Source: Alphaproteobacteria bacterium (GTDB taxonomy: Bacteria > Pseudomonadota > Alphaproteobacteria > CAAGCB01 > CAG-977). Taken from it: a stretch of 16,176 nt of DNA. The position numbers were made by a program, and so were the translations under genes. Under the pieces are notes generated by a model, which was not told the origin of the DNA, searched no databases, and worked only from the letters and a program-made list of their open reading frames with translations. The stretch is taken from contig CAAGEP010000020.1 in the NCBI GenBank assembly GCA_900768875.1, forward strand, positions 1 to 16,176, given 5' to 3'. Below, piece after piece: positions 1-8,280 of the stretch; positions within the stretch are counted from its first letter, which is position 1, and each line of letters begins with the position of its first letter.

Positions 1-88
1 CCGTCAACGTCGTTTTGCCGTGGTCAACGTGTCCGATCGTGCCGATGTTGCAGTGCGGCTTCGTTCTCGTAAACTTCTCTTTTGCCAT
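1..88 (-). CDS. tuf: Elongation factor Tu, N-terminal fragment (partial, runs off the left edge)
   Basis: The first 29 codons of EF-Tu are present, reading MAKEKFTRTKPHCNIGTIGH and then VDHGKTTLT. This includes the complete G1 P-loop GHVDHGKT, which binds the phosphates of GTP. EF-Tu delivers aminoacyl-tRNA to the ribosomal A site. The ATG is at 88-86, with a GGAG Shine-Dalgarno element about 11 bases upstream in the 21-bp gap after fusA, so this is the last visible gene of the str operon. The rest of the gene lies outside the window. A second tuf copy enters at the right edge, but only its C-terminus is visible, so the two copies share no region that can be compared here. Confidence 0.97.
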   Translation of the reverse strand, partial: MAKEKFTRTKPHCNIGTIGHVDHGKTTLT

Positions 89-109
89 TGTATTTAAAAC
101 TCCAAATTT

Positions 110-2185
110 TTAACCGTTAACTTTGGCTTTGATTTCTTCGGCAACATTCGCCGGCACTTCCGCATAGTGCGAGAAGACCATCGAATATTGTGCGCGTCCC
201 TGGCTCATGGAACGAAGCGTGTTCACATATCCGAACATAGAGGACAGAGGAACAGTCGCATCGATCACACGGGCGTTGCCGCGCTGATCCATACCGGAAA
301 CCTGACCGCGGCGGCTGTTCAAGTCGCCGATGATGTCGCCCATATAGTCTTCGGGCGTCACGATTTCCACTTTCATGATGGGTTCCAACAGCTTGGGTTT
401 GGCTTTTGCGATGCCTTCGCGGAAAGCCGCGCGCGCCGCAATTTCAAACGCCATCGTCGAGGAGTCGACATCATGGTATGCACCGTCAAACAACGTAGCC
501 TTAAAGTCCGTGCAGGGGAAGCCGGCGATAACGCCCGTTTCCAAAGCGGCTTTCAAGCCTTTTTCAACGCCGGGGATGTATTCTTTGGGAACATTGCCGC
601 CAACGACGGTGTTTTCAAAGACATAACCTTCACCCGGTTTCAAGGGTTCAAAACGAATCTTGACGCGGGCGAACTGACCCGAACCGCCGGACTGCTTTTT
701 ATGCGTGTAGTCGATTTCATACGTCTGAGAAATCGTTTCACGGTAAGCAACCTGCGGAGCGCCGACATTCGCATCAACTTTGAATTCGCGTTTCAAACGG
801 TCGACAATGATTTCCAGATGGAGTTCGCCCATCCCTTTGATGATTGTCTGACCGCTTTCGGCGTCGGAAGCCACGCGGAAAGACGGATCTTCCATAGCCA
901 AACGGTTCAAAGCCAAGCCCATTTTTTCAACGTCGGCTTTGGTTTTGGGTTCAACGGCGACTTCGATAACGGGTTCCGGGAATTCCATTTTTTCCAAAAT
1001 GACCGGAGCGTTTTCGGCGCACAGCGTTTCACCCGTCGTGGTTTCTTTCAAACCGACCAGAGCGACGATATCACCCGCATAAGCTTCTTTGATTTCTTCG
1101 CGGTGGTTCGCATGCATCAACAACATGCGGCCGATACGTTCTTTTTTCTCTTTAACGGAGTTCAGAACATAGGAACCAGCCGTCATCACGCCCGAATAAA
1201 TACGGGCAAACGTCAACGAACCGACGAACGGGTCGTTCATGATTTTGAACGCCAAAGCCGCCAAGGGTTCGTCGTCTGTCGCATGACGGACAACTTCTTC
1301 GCCTTTCGGAGTCGTGCAGACGACGGGCGGAATATCCAACGGAGACGGCAAATAATCAACAACCGCATCCAACATCGGCTGAACGCCTTTGTTTTTGAAC
1401 GAAGAACCGCACAAAACAGGGACGAAGCTCATCGAAATCGTGCCTTTGCGGATGCATTTCTGCAACGTTTCCAGCGGGATTTCTTTGCCTTCAAGGTAGT
1501 CTTCCATCGCCTGATCGTCCTGTTCGACAACCGTTTCGACCATCTCTGCATGCAGTTTGTCGGTCAGTTCTTTCAAATCGGCCGGAACTTCGCCGTAAGA
1601 GAATTCGGCGCCCAGATGTTCGCCGTTCCAAATAATCGAGCGTTTGTTCAAAACGTCGACAACACCGGCGAAATCGGCTTCGGCACCGATCGGCAGCGTC
1701 ATAACGACGGGACGCGCGCCCAAGCGGTCTTTAATCATATCAACCGCGCGCAGGAAGTTCGCACCGATACGGTCCATCTTGTTGACGAAGCAGATACGGG
1801 GAACTTTGTACTTGTCGGCCTGACGCCAAACGGTTTCGGATTGCGGTTCAACGCCGGCAACGCCGTCGAAAACGGCAACCGCGCCATCCAGCACGCGCAG
1901 AGAACGTTCAACTTCAACCGTGAAGTCGACGTGCCCCGGGGTGTCGATGATGTTCAAGCGGTGACCTTTCCAAAAGCAGGTCGTCGCGGCGGACTGAATC
2001 GTAATACCGCGTTCCTGTTCCTGCACCATGAAGTCCATGGTCGCGGCGCCGTCGTGGACTTCGCCGATTTTATGGGACTTGCCCGTGTAGTACAGAATAC
2101 GTTCGGTTGTTGTCGTTTTACCGGCATCGATGTGCGCCATGATACCGATATTACGATATTTTTCAATTGGTGTAGTGCGAGCCAT
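110..2185 (-). CDS. fusA: Elongation factor G
   Basis: This encodes the 691-residue GTPase that drives translocation and, with RRF, ribosome recycling in the cytoplasm. The length is normal. The G motifs are all visible: G1 AHIDAGKT at residues 17-24, switch I RGITI at 59-63, G3 DTPGH at 81-85 and G4 NKMD at 135-138. They are followed by domain II, then domains III-V, including the conserved stretch SGGSGQFARVKIRFEP in domain IV. The start MARTTPIEKYRNIGIMAHID matches the family closely and is preceded by GAAGG about 9 bases upstream. It lies 27 bp after rpsG and 21 bp before tuf, so it is co-transcribed within the str operon. The alphaproteobacterial flavour is a judgement from general resemblance. 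Nothing suggests a second, mitochondrial-type or fusB-like paralogue. Confidence 0.99.
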   Translation of the reverse strand: MARTTPIEKYRNIGIMAHIDAGKTTTTERILYYTGKSHKIGEVHDGAATMDFMVQEQERGITIQSAATTCFWKGHRLNIIDTPGHVDFTVEVERSLRVLDGAVAVFDGVAGVEPQSETVWRQADKYKVPRICFVNKMDRIGANFLRAVDMIKDRLGARPVVMTLPIGAEADFAGVVDVLNKRSIIWNGEHLGAEFSYGEVPADLKELTDKLHAEMVETVVEQDDQAMEDYLEGKEIPLETLQKCIRKGTISMSFVPVLCGSSFKNKGVQPMLDAVVDYLPSPLDIPPVVCTTPKGEEVVRHATDDEPLAALAFKIMNDPFVGSLTFARIYSGVMTAGSYVLNSVKEKKERIGRMLLMHANHREEIKEAYAGDIVALVGLKETTTGETLCAENAPVILEKMEFPEPVIEVAVEPKTKADVEKMGLALNRLAMEDPSFRVASDAESGQTIIKGMGELHLEIIVDRLKREFKVDANVGAPQVAYRETISQTYEIDYTHKKQSGGSGQFARVKIRFEPLKPGEGYVFENTVVGGNVPKEYIPGVEKGLKAALETGVIAGFPCTDFKATLFDGAYHDVDSSTMAFEIAARAAFREGIAKAKPKLLEPIMKVEIVTPEDYMGDIIGDLNSRRGQVSGMDQRGNARVIDATVPLSSMFGYVNTLRSMSQGRAQYSMVFSHYAEVPANVAEEIKAKVNG

Positions 2186-2212
2186 TACACAAAACCTTCT
2201 CTAAAATTAAAA

Positions 2213-2683
2213 TTACCAACGATAGTGCGAGAAAGCTTTGTTAGCTTCTGCCATGCGGTGCGTATCTTCGCGTTTGCGGACAGCGGCACCTTTGTTGTTC
2301 AAAGCATCCATGAATTCACCCGCCAAGCGCTGTTCCATCGTTTCTTCCGAACGGGAACGGGCGGCGTTGATAATCCAGCGGATAGCCAAAGCCTGCTTTC
2401 TTTCGGGGCGGACTTCGACGGGAACCTGATAGGTCGCACCGCCGACGCGGCGGGAGCGGACTTCAACTGCCGGCTTGACATTTTCCAAAGCATCGGCAAA
2501 CGCTTTCAAGGGTTCCATTTTTGTTTTTTCGGCAACACGATCCAACGCACCGTAAACGATTTTTTCGGCGGTCGCTTTGGCACCGTGAAGCATGACGCAA
2601 TTCATAAATTTGGCGACGACCAGATCACCGTATTTGGCATCGGGCACGATTTCGCGTTTTTCTGCTGCGTGACGACGAGACAT
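2213..2683 (-). CDS. rpsG: 30S ribosomal protein S7
   Basis: S7 is a primary binder of the 3' major domain of 16S rRNA and nucleates the 30S head. It also contacts mRNA and tRNA at the E site. The 156-residue product begins MSRRHAAEKREIVPDAKYGD, and the family signature (D15 through KFMNCVM near residue 31) is intact. The end, AFSHYRW, is the short C-terminus usual outside enterobacteria. The start has AAGGA about 8 bases upstream. The gene lies 18 bp after rpsL and 27 bp before fusA. In E. coli S7 represses translation through the rpsL-rpsG spacer. Here that spacer is only 18 bp, so the E. coli S7 operator does not fit and regulation, if any, must work elsewhere. Confidence 0.99.
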   Translation of the reverse strand: MSRRHAAEKREIVPDAKYGDLVVAKFMNCVMLHGAKATAEKIVYGALDRVAEKTKMEPLKAFADALENVKPAVEVRSRRVGGATYQVPVEVRPERKQALAIRWIINAARSRSEETMEQRLAGEFMDALNNKGAAVRKREDTHRMAEANKAFSHYRW

Positions 2684-2701
2684 ATTTTCATTCCTTCCAA
2701 A

Positions 2702-3073
2702 TTATTTAGGACGCTTTGCGCCGTACAAAGAACGGCTCTGGCGACGCGCGGAAACACCCTGAGTATCCAGAGTACCGCGAATGATGTGGTAACGCACACC
2801 CGGCAAGTCTTTCACACGACCGCCGCGGATCAGCACGACAGAGTGTTCCTGCAGGTTGTGACCTTCACCCGGAATGTAGCTCAATACTTCAGCACTGTTG
2901 GTCAAACGAACACGCGCGACTTTACGCAAAGCGGAGTTCGGCTTTTTCGGAGTCGTTGTGTAAACACGGGTGCAAACACCACGTTTCTGCGGGCAAGCCT
3001 GCAGAGCCGGAGCTTTGTTACGTTTCACGCTCGGTTTACGCGGACTGCGAATCAATTGGTTAATTGTAGGCAT
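2702..3073 (-). CDS. rpsL: 30S ribosomal protein S12
   Basis: S12 is the decoding-centre protein that monitors codon-anticodon pairing. The 123-residue product begins MPTINQLIRSPRKPSVKRNK. The two loops where streptomycin-resistance changes arise are wild type: TTTPKKPNSALRK with K43, and GGRVKDLPGVRYH with K88 and P91. D89, the residue methylthiolated in E. coli, is present. The sequence therefore predicts a streptomycin-sensitive target. The start has GAGG 6 bases upstream. It is the first gene of the str operon, about 170 bases downstream of a candidate promoter, with a hairpin in the leader. The length and sequence are typical, with no sign of damage. Confidence 0.99.
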   Translation of the reverse strand: MPTINQLIRSPRKPSVKRNKAPALQACPQKRGVCTRVYTTTPKKPNSALRKVARVRLTNSAEVLSYIPGEGHNLQEHSVVLIRGGRVKDLPGVRYHIIRGTLDTQGVSARRQSRSLYGAKRPK

Positions 3074-3160
3074 TAAAATCCTCTTTCCTATCTAACCGTT
3101 ACAACATACTTACTCGATTCCAACCTCTGCGGCGGAACCGGAAAGCTAACTTTTCAAAAG

Positions 3161-3181
3161 CGGCGGAAACCCGCCGTTTTT
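3161..3181 (-). promoter_or_regulatory. Attenuator-like hairpin in the str operon leader
   Basis: On the minus strand a perfect 6-bp stem CGGCGG/CCGCCG closes a GTTT loop. It is preceded by AAAAA and followed by C then TTTT, so A-T pairs can extend the stem with one bulged C. It lies between the candidate str promoter and rpsL and could act as a transcriptional attenuator. A second CCGCCG at 3135-3130 could pair with the same 5' arm instead. The T run after the stem is short, so termination would probably be partial. Read on the plus strand, the same element is a stem followed by TTTTT, but no plus-strand gene exists here to terminate. Confidence 0.5.
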
Positions 3182-3243
3182 AACGTCTCAAAAAGGATAA
3201 GTCAGCAGATATGAAACCTTCTTTCCTATACTTTTAGGGTTGC

Positions 3244-3272
3244 ATAATCGCAAAAAAAGCCCGAAGAGTCAA
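3244..3272 (-). promoter_or_regulatory. Candidate sigma-70 promoter of the str operon
   Basis: On the minus strand a -35 box TTGACT (3272-3267) is followed by a 17-bp spacer and a -10 box GATTAT (3249-3244). It lies immediately downstream of the terminator of the unknown gene and about 170 bases upstream of rpsL, where a str promoter is needed because that terminator should stop upstream transcription. A weaker alternative further on, CTGACT with TAAAAA 17 bases later (ending near 3177), overlaps the leader hairpin and is less convincing. Confidence 0.6.
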
Positions 3273-3319
3273 GGAAAATAAACGGTTTCTTTATTTTTTT
3301 CGGCAATTTTTCAGTCTGC

Positions 3320-3358
3320 AAAAAAAACGGCGGCCGAATGATTTCCGCCGCCGTTTTT
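3320..3358 (-). terminator. Rho-independent terminator after the unknown gene
   Basis: On the minus strand a GC-rich stem ACGGCGGC/GCCGCCGT closes a 12-base loop and runs into eight consecutive T (3327-3320). Flanking A and T extend the stem to about 12 bp. It starts 14 bases after the stop codon of the 214-codon gene. It separates that gene from the str operon. Confidence 0.9.
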
Positions 3359-3372
3359 CCAAATTTTTACAG

Positions 3373-4017
3373 TTAGCGCCCCTGTTTTGCGCTACGTGCC
3401 GCCAGAACGTCTTTGTGAACCATTCCGCCGCTCGGATTGCCGTAGGACGCATACAGTTCTTTTGCTTCCTGCATCATGGATTTCTTTTCCGTTTTTTCCG
3501 CGCGAGCAGAATCAAACGTCTGTAAAAGGCAACGTTTTAACTGTTTCAAAACCAGCTGAGCATGTTTGACATCGGCGTATTCATCCGCCTTCAGCTTTTG
3601 TTCCGCCGTTTTGGATTTGACCATGGAGCCGACCGCATATTGCACGGCATTTTTAGGAACAACCATGGCGACGGGACCGTTCGGCATGGATTCGGATTTT
3701 GCCAAAGATTCGACCAAAGATGCCGCTCCGATAACGGCAAGTTCCAGCTTCAAACCGCGATCCGCATCGGTCGCATAGTTCAATTTTTCGCGCAAACCGT
3801 ATTGTTTGGCTTCTTTTTTCAGTTCGGCCGCTTTTGCATTAACAGCTCCTTCGCGGATATATTCCCGATCCGTTGTGCGGACATAGTTTTCGGCAATTTT
3901 TGCGGCCTCGGCTTTGGATTTTCCATCCATCAAAACAACAGCTCCCGCCAAATAGCTGTCCAACGAATGTTTATCCTTCGCGGACACCGATTTTTCATTT
4001 TTATTCAAAGACAGCAT
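3373..4017 (-). CDS. Uncharacterised 214-residue protein between rpoC and rpsL
   Basis: I do not recognise this protein. It begins MLSLNKNEKSVSAKDKHSLD and is rich in Ala, Lys and Glu with a single Cys (residue 163), so it looks mainly helical and soluble. There is no signal peptide. The more hydrophobic stretches, near residues 23-30, 91-106 and 114-133, are too short or too polar to be clear membrane helices. The C-terminus is basic (RSAKQGR). Evidence that it is real: AAAGGAG 8-9 bases before the ATG, a TTGACA promoter just upstream, an intrinsic terminator 14 bases after the stop, and the same scarcity of TTA, CTA and TCA codons over much of its length as its neighbours. It sits alone between the rif and str operons in a slot with no universal gene. 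I assign no function. Confidence 0.88.
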   Translation of the reverse strand: MLSLNKNEKSVSAKDKHSLDSYLAGAVVLMDGKSKAEAAKIAENYVRTTDREYIREGAVNAKAAELKKEAKQYGLREKLNYATDADRGLKLELAVIGAASLVESLAKSESMPNGPVAMVVPKNAVQYAVGSMVKSKTAEQKLKADEYADVKHAQLVLKQLKRCLLQTFDSARAEKTEKKSMMQEAKELYASYGNPSGGMVHKDVLAARSAKQGR

Positions 4018-4050
4018 TGGCCAACTCCTTTCACAAATATCCTTTGTTTC

Positions 4051-4079
4051 TTTTTACGGCACGCTTCGTTTTTTGTCAA
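4051..4079 (-). promoter_or_regulatory. Candidate sigma-70 promoter of the unknown gene
   Basis: On the minus strand a perfect consensus -35 box TTGACA (4079-4074) is followed by exactly 17 bp and a -10 box TAAAAA (4056-4051, 4 of 6 matches to TATAAT). It falls in the 73-bp space between the rpoC terminator and the gene. The predicted start of transcription leaves a leader of roughly 30 bases that carries the AAAGGAG ribosome site. Confidence 0.68.
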
Positions 4080-4090
4080 CTTTTTTCGAC

Positions 4091-4126
4091 AAAAAAAACC
4101 GCCGAAAGAACCTTCCGGCGGTTTTT
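4091..4126 (-). terminator. Rho-independent terminator of the rpoBC operon
   Basis: On the minus strand the stem CCGCCG/CGGCGG, extended inside by GAA/TTT and outside by A-T pairs, closes a GGTTC loop and ends in eight T. It lies 16 bases after the rpoC stop codon. Because both flanks are A or T runs, it could also stop plus-strand transcription. Confidence 0.93.
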
Positions 4127-4142
4127 GAAAAGTGACCTTGAA

Positions 4143-7100
4143 TTACGCTTCGGACTGTTCTTCCGCCGTCGGCAAAGCGACAGAGTCGGAAGCCTCGATT
4201 TCGCGGTCGCGCGCGGCGGCTTCGATTTTCAAACGATTGACAACAGCCCCTGTACCGGCGGGAATCAAACGGCCGACGATGACGTTTTCCTTCAAGCCAA
4301 TCAAATCGTCCGTTCTGCCCGACACGGCGGATTCGGTCAGCACGCGCGTCGTTTCCTGGAAGGACGCGGCGGAAATGAACGAATTCGTCTGCAAGCTGGC
4401 TTTCGTAATACCCAGCAAAATCGGCGAAGCGGAAGCCGGACGTCCGCCCGCGGCAACAGCCTTGGCGTTTTCCTTGTCCAAAGTCTGCTGGTCGACCTGT
4501 TCGCCCTGCGTCAAGGTCGTATCGCCCGCGTCGGTGACTTCTTCTTTCTGCAACATCTGGCGAGTGATGACTTCAATGTGTTTATCGTTAATCTTCACAC
4601 CCTGCAGACGGTAGACGTCTTGAATTTCCTTGACCATATGCTGAGCGAAAGCTTCCAAGCCTTTGACTCGCAAAATGTCATGCGGATCTTCCGCCCCGTC
4701 GGTCAGCTTGTCGCCCTGATGAACGGTATCGCCGTCTTGGACCAGAATCAGCTTGCCTTTCGGAACCAGATATTCGCGTTCGATATCTTTTTCGCCTTTG
4801 ACGACAATACGCTGTTTGGCTTTATAGTCGCGACCGAATTCAACAACGCCGTCGATTTCGGAAATAATCGCGCAATCCTTGGGCTTGCGGGCTTCAAACA
4901 GTTCGGCCACACGCGGCAAACCGCCCGTAATATCACGGGATTTACGTTCGATTTCAATCGTGGCGTAAATATCGCCGCGTTTGACAGCCGCACCGCTTTC
5001 CAACATGACCGTCGAATTGGCAGGCAAGTTGTAAACGGCAACGGAAGAACCGTCTTTTTCCAAAACGATTTGCGCTTTTTTCGCCGTTCCGTGCGTTTCA
5101 ATCACGCGGATTTGCGTCAAGCCCGTCGCTTCGTCGCGAATTTCGCGGACGGTTTCGCCGTCAACAAAGTTTTCAAAGCGAACCGTTCCTTCTTTGTCGA
5201 TAAAGTACGGAATGACATAAGCGTTCCATTCAGCCAAACGCTGACCTTTGACGACCTTGTCGCCGCCTTTGACCGCAACAACCGCACCGAACGGAACATG
5301 ATAATGCGCTTTCACCGCGCCGTTGCCGTCCACAATCGCCAATTCGCAGTCGCGCGACGTGATAATCGCTTCGCCTTTCGTGTTGACGACGGGTTCGGAG
5401 GCCGTGAACTTCACAATGCCGTCAAAGCCCGATTCAATCGCGGAAACTTCAACGTTCTGCGCCGTACCGCCGACGTGGAAGGTACGCATGGTCAGTTGGG
5501 TTCCGGGTTCGCCAATGGACTGAGCAGCAATAACACCGACCGCTTCGCCAATGTTCACGGGAGTACCGCGCGCCAAGTCGCGCCCGTAGCATTTTGCGCA
5601 AATACCGTCTTTACATTCGCAAGTCAGCGGCGAACGGATGTAAATTTTCTCGACACCGGCCGCCGTAATTTTATCGACATCGACTTCGTCAATCAGCTTG
5701 CCGCGCGGAACGATGATTTCGCCCGTGGTCGGGTTTTTGACGTCTTCCTGCGCCGTACGCCCCAAAACGCGTTCGCCCAAAGTCGCAACAACCGTCGTGC
5801 CGTCCAAAGCCGCCGTTACCCAAATGCCGCGATTCGTGCCGCAGTCATCCTGGCAAACAATGGCGTCTTGAGCCACATCAACCAGACGGCGTGTCAGATA
5901 ACCCGAGTTTGCAGTCTTCAAAGCGGTATCGGACAACCCTTTGCGCGCGCCGTGGGACGAGTTGAAGTATTCCGCCACGGACAAGCCTTCCTTAAAGTTC
6001 GCGATAATCGGCGTTTCGATGATTTCGCCGTTCGGCTTTGCCATCAAACCGCGCATACCGCCCAGCTGCTTCATTTGAGCCGCGGAACCGCGAGCCCCGG
6101 AATGAGCCATCATGTAAACCGAGTTGATCGGTTTCGACGGATCGTCTTTTGAAATTTCTTTCATCATTTCGTCCGCGATTTTGTCCGTGCAGGACGACCA
6201 AGCGTCAACGACTTTGTTGTAACGTTCGCCGTTGGTAATCAAACCGTCGGTGTACTGCTTTTCAAACTCTTTGACTTTCGCTTCGGTTTCTTTGACCAGC
6301 TTCCATTTCGTTTTGGGAACAATCATATCGTCCTTGCCGAACGAAACACCGGACACAGCAGCATATTTGTAGCCCATGTTCTTGATGCGATCGACAAAGA
6401 TGCAGGTTTCTTTCTGTCCGCAATAACGGTAAACCTGATCAATGATGTCGGCGATTTCCTTTTTACGCAGCAAACGGTTGAACAGCGCGAACGGCAAGTT
6501 CGGGTTTTTGGGCAGAACCTGCGACAGCAAAACGCGCCCCGGAGTCGTATCAAACACTTTGCGGACGATTTTGCCTTCGTCGCCCATGACTTCCAAACGG
6601 CATTTGATTTTCGTCTGGTAAGTAACAAAGCCGTTGTACAACGCCTGTTCGACTTCGTCCACGCCCGAGAAAATCATCCCTTCCCCTTTCTGGCCGGCGC
6701 GCTCCAAGCTCAAGTAGTACAAGCCCAAAATCATATCTTGGGTCGGCACGATAATCGGCTTGCCGTTCGCAGGGGACAGAATATTGTTGGTGGACATCAT
6801 CAAAACGCGGGCTTCCAACTGCGCTTCCAGCGACAAAGGAACGTGAACCGCCATTTGGTCGCCGTCGAAGTCGGCGTTGAACGCCGTACAGGCCAGCGGA
6901 TGCAGCTGAATCGCCTTGCCTTCAATCAAAACGGGTTCAAACGCTTGAATACCCAATCTGTGCAACGTCGGCGCGCGGTTCAGCAAAACGGGATGTTCGC
7001 GGATGACTTCTTCCAGAATGTCCCAAACTTCGGGGCGTTCTTTTTCAACCATGCGTTTAGCCGCTTTGATGGTCGTCGCCATGCCGTACAGTTCCAGTTT

Positions 7101-8252
7101 GGAATAAACGAACGGTTTGAACAGTTCCAAAGCCATTTTCTTGGGAATACCGCACTGCTGCAGTTTCAGTTCGGGTCCGACGACAATCACGGAACGACCG
7201 GAATAGTCGACGCGTTTACCCAACAAGTTCTGACGGAAACGGCCCTGTTTGCCTTTGAGCATATCCGCCAAGGATTTCAGCGGACGTTTGTTCGCGCCCG
7301 TAATCGCGCGGCCGCGGCGACCGTTGTCAAACAAAGCGTCAACGGATTCCTGCAACATACGCTTTTCGTTGCGGATGATGATTTCCGGCGCGCGCAATTC
7401 CATCAAACGTTTCAAACGGTTGTTACGGTTGATGACGCGGCGGTACAAGTCGTTCAAATCCGACGTCGCAAAGCGGCCGCCGTCCAGCGGAACCAACGGA
7501 CGCAGTTCGGGCGGAATGACGGGAATGACATCCAAAATCATCCATTCGGGTTTGGAACCGGATTCCAAGAACGCTTCCACCAGTTTCAAACGCTTGACCA
7601 GCTTTTTGCGGCGGGCTTCGGAAGCCGTCGAACGCAGTTCGGCGCGGATGGATTCCGCTTCGGCTTCCAAATCAATGGAGGACAGAATTTCCTTTAACGC
7701 TTCGGCACCGATGCCGGCACGGAAAGAATCTTCGCCATAATCCTCGACCGCGCGCTGATACTGTTCTTCGGTCAGCAATTCGTTGACTTTCAGCGGAGTC
7801 AGCCCCGGTTCGATGACAACGTATTTTTCAAAATACAGCACCGCTTCCAAATCTTTGAGCATCATATCGACCAGCAAGCCGATACGCGACGGCAAAGACT
7901 TCAAGAACCAAATATGCGCCACGGGAGCCGCCAGTTCGATATGCCCCATGCGTTCGCGGCGCACTTTGGACAACGTAACTTCCACGCCGCATTTTTCGCA
8001 AACAATACCGCGGTATTTCATGCGTTTGTATTTGCCGCACAAACATTCATAGTCTTTGACGGGGCCGAAAATGCGCGCGCAGAACAAACCGTCGCGTTCG
8101 GGTTTGAACGTGCGGTAGTTGATGGTTTCGGGCTTTTTCACTTCGCCGTAAGACCAAGAACGAATCCGTTCCGGAGAAGCCAATGAAATTTGAATCTGAT
8201 CAAACGCCTGAGAAGTCGTAACAGATCCCAAAACTTTTGTTATTTCGTTCAT
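4143..8252 (-). CDS. rpoC: DNA-directed RNA polymerase subunit beta'
   Basis: Beta' carries the catalytic magnesium of RNA polymerase and, with beta, forms the DNA and RNA channels. In the 1369-residue product the N-terminal zinc site is C70, C72, C85, C88. The catalytic NADFDGD lies at residues 459-465. The bridge helix includes SGYLTRRLVDVAQD near 783-796. The second zinc site is C804, C878, C885, C888, and the trigger loop includes TMRTFHVGG at 921-929. All key residues are present. The long insertion found between trigger-loop segments in E. coli is of the usual proteobacterial type. The start MNEITKVLGS is preceded by GAGGAA 4 bases upstream. It begins 28 bp after rpoB, with which it must be co-transcribed, and is followed at once by a strong terminator that closes the rif operon. 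Confidence 0.99.
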   Translation of the reverse strand: MNEITKVLGSVTTSQAFDQIQISLASPERIRSWSYGEVKKPETINYRTFKPERDGLFCARIFGPVKDYECLCGKYKRMKYRGIVCEKCGVEVTLSKVRRERMGHIELAAPVAHIWFLKSLPSRIGLLVDMMLKDLEAVLYFEKYVVIEPGLTPLKVNELLTEEQYQRAVEDYGEDSFRAGIGAEALKEILSSIDLEAEAESIRAELRSTASEARRKKLVKRLKLVEAFLESGSKPEWMILDVIPVIPPELRPLVPLDGGRFATSDLNDLYRRVINRNNRLKRLMELRAPEIIIRNEKRMLQESVDALFDNGRRGRAITGANKRPLKSLADMLKGKQGRFRQNLLGKRVDYSGRSVIVVGPELKLQQCGIPKKMALELFKPFVYSKLELYGMATTIKAAKRMVEKERPEVWDILEEVIREHPVLLNRAPTLHRLGIQAFEPVLIEGKAIQLHPLACTAFNADFDGDQMAVHVPLSLEAQLEARVLMMSTNNILSPANGKPIIVPTQDMILGLYYLSLERAGQKGEGMIFSGVDEVEQALYNGFVTYQTKIKCRLEVMGDEGKIVRKVFDTTPGRVLLSQVLPKNPNLPFALFNRLLRKKEIADIIDQVYRYCGQKETCIFVDRIKNMGYKYAAVSGVSFGKDDMIVPKTKWKLVKETEAKVKEFEKQYTDGLITNGERYNKVVDAWSSCTDKIADEMMKEISKDDPSKPINSVYMMAHSGARGSAAQMKQLGGMRGLMAKPNGEIIETPIIANFKEGLSVAEYFNSSHGARKGLSDTALKTANSGYLTRRLVDVAQDAIVCQDDCGTNRGIWVTAALDGTTVVATLGERVLGRTAQEDVKNPTTGEIIVPRGKLIDEVDVDKITAAGVEKIYIRSPLTCECKDGICAKCYGRDLARGTPVNIGEAVGVIAAQSIGEPGTQLTMRTFHVGGTAQNVEVSAIESGFDGIVKFTASEPVVNTKGEAIITSRDCELAIVDGNGAVKAHYHVPFGAVVAVKGGDKVVKGQRLAEWNAYVIPYFIDKEGTVRFENFVDGETVREIRDEATGLTQIRVIETHGTAKKAQIVLEKDGSSVAVYNLPANSTVMLESGAAVKRGDIYATIEIERKSRDITGGLPRVAELFEARKPKDCAIISEIDGVVEFGRDYKAKQRIVVKGEKDIEREYLVPKGKLILVQDGDTVHQGDKLTDGAEDPHDILRVKGLEAFAQHMVKEIQDVYRLQGVKINDKHIEVITRQMLQKEEVTDAGDTTLTQGEQVDQQTLDKENAKAVAAGGRPASASPILLGITKASLQTNSFISAASFQETTRVLTESAVSGRTDDLIGLKENVIVGRLIPAGTGAVVNRLKIEAAARDREIEASDSVALPTAEEQSEA

Positions 8253-8280
8253 AACATTCCTCTTTCGTAAGATTCGGTTC

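Noticed and set aside
167..3076. A 969-codon open frame on the plus strand opposite fusA-rpsG-rpsL
   Set aside because: It is the exact antisense register of the three genes, open because TTA, CTA and TCA codons are avoided. Its product is Phe/Arg/Asn-rich with no domain. There is no promoter or ribosome site of note.
3074..3319. A small peptide gene or other RNA gene in the str leader
   Set aside because: On the minus strand the ATG near the promoter stops after three codons, and no longer frame has a ribosome site. The hairpin explains the only clear structure.
3873..6152. A 759-codon open frame on the plus strand across the unknown gene's end, the terminator and rpoC
   Set aside because: It runs through a strong intrinsic terminator and is the antisense register of rpoC. 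It is a shadow frame.
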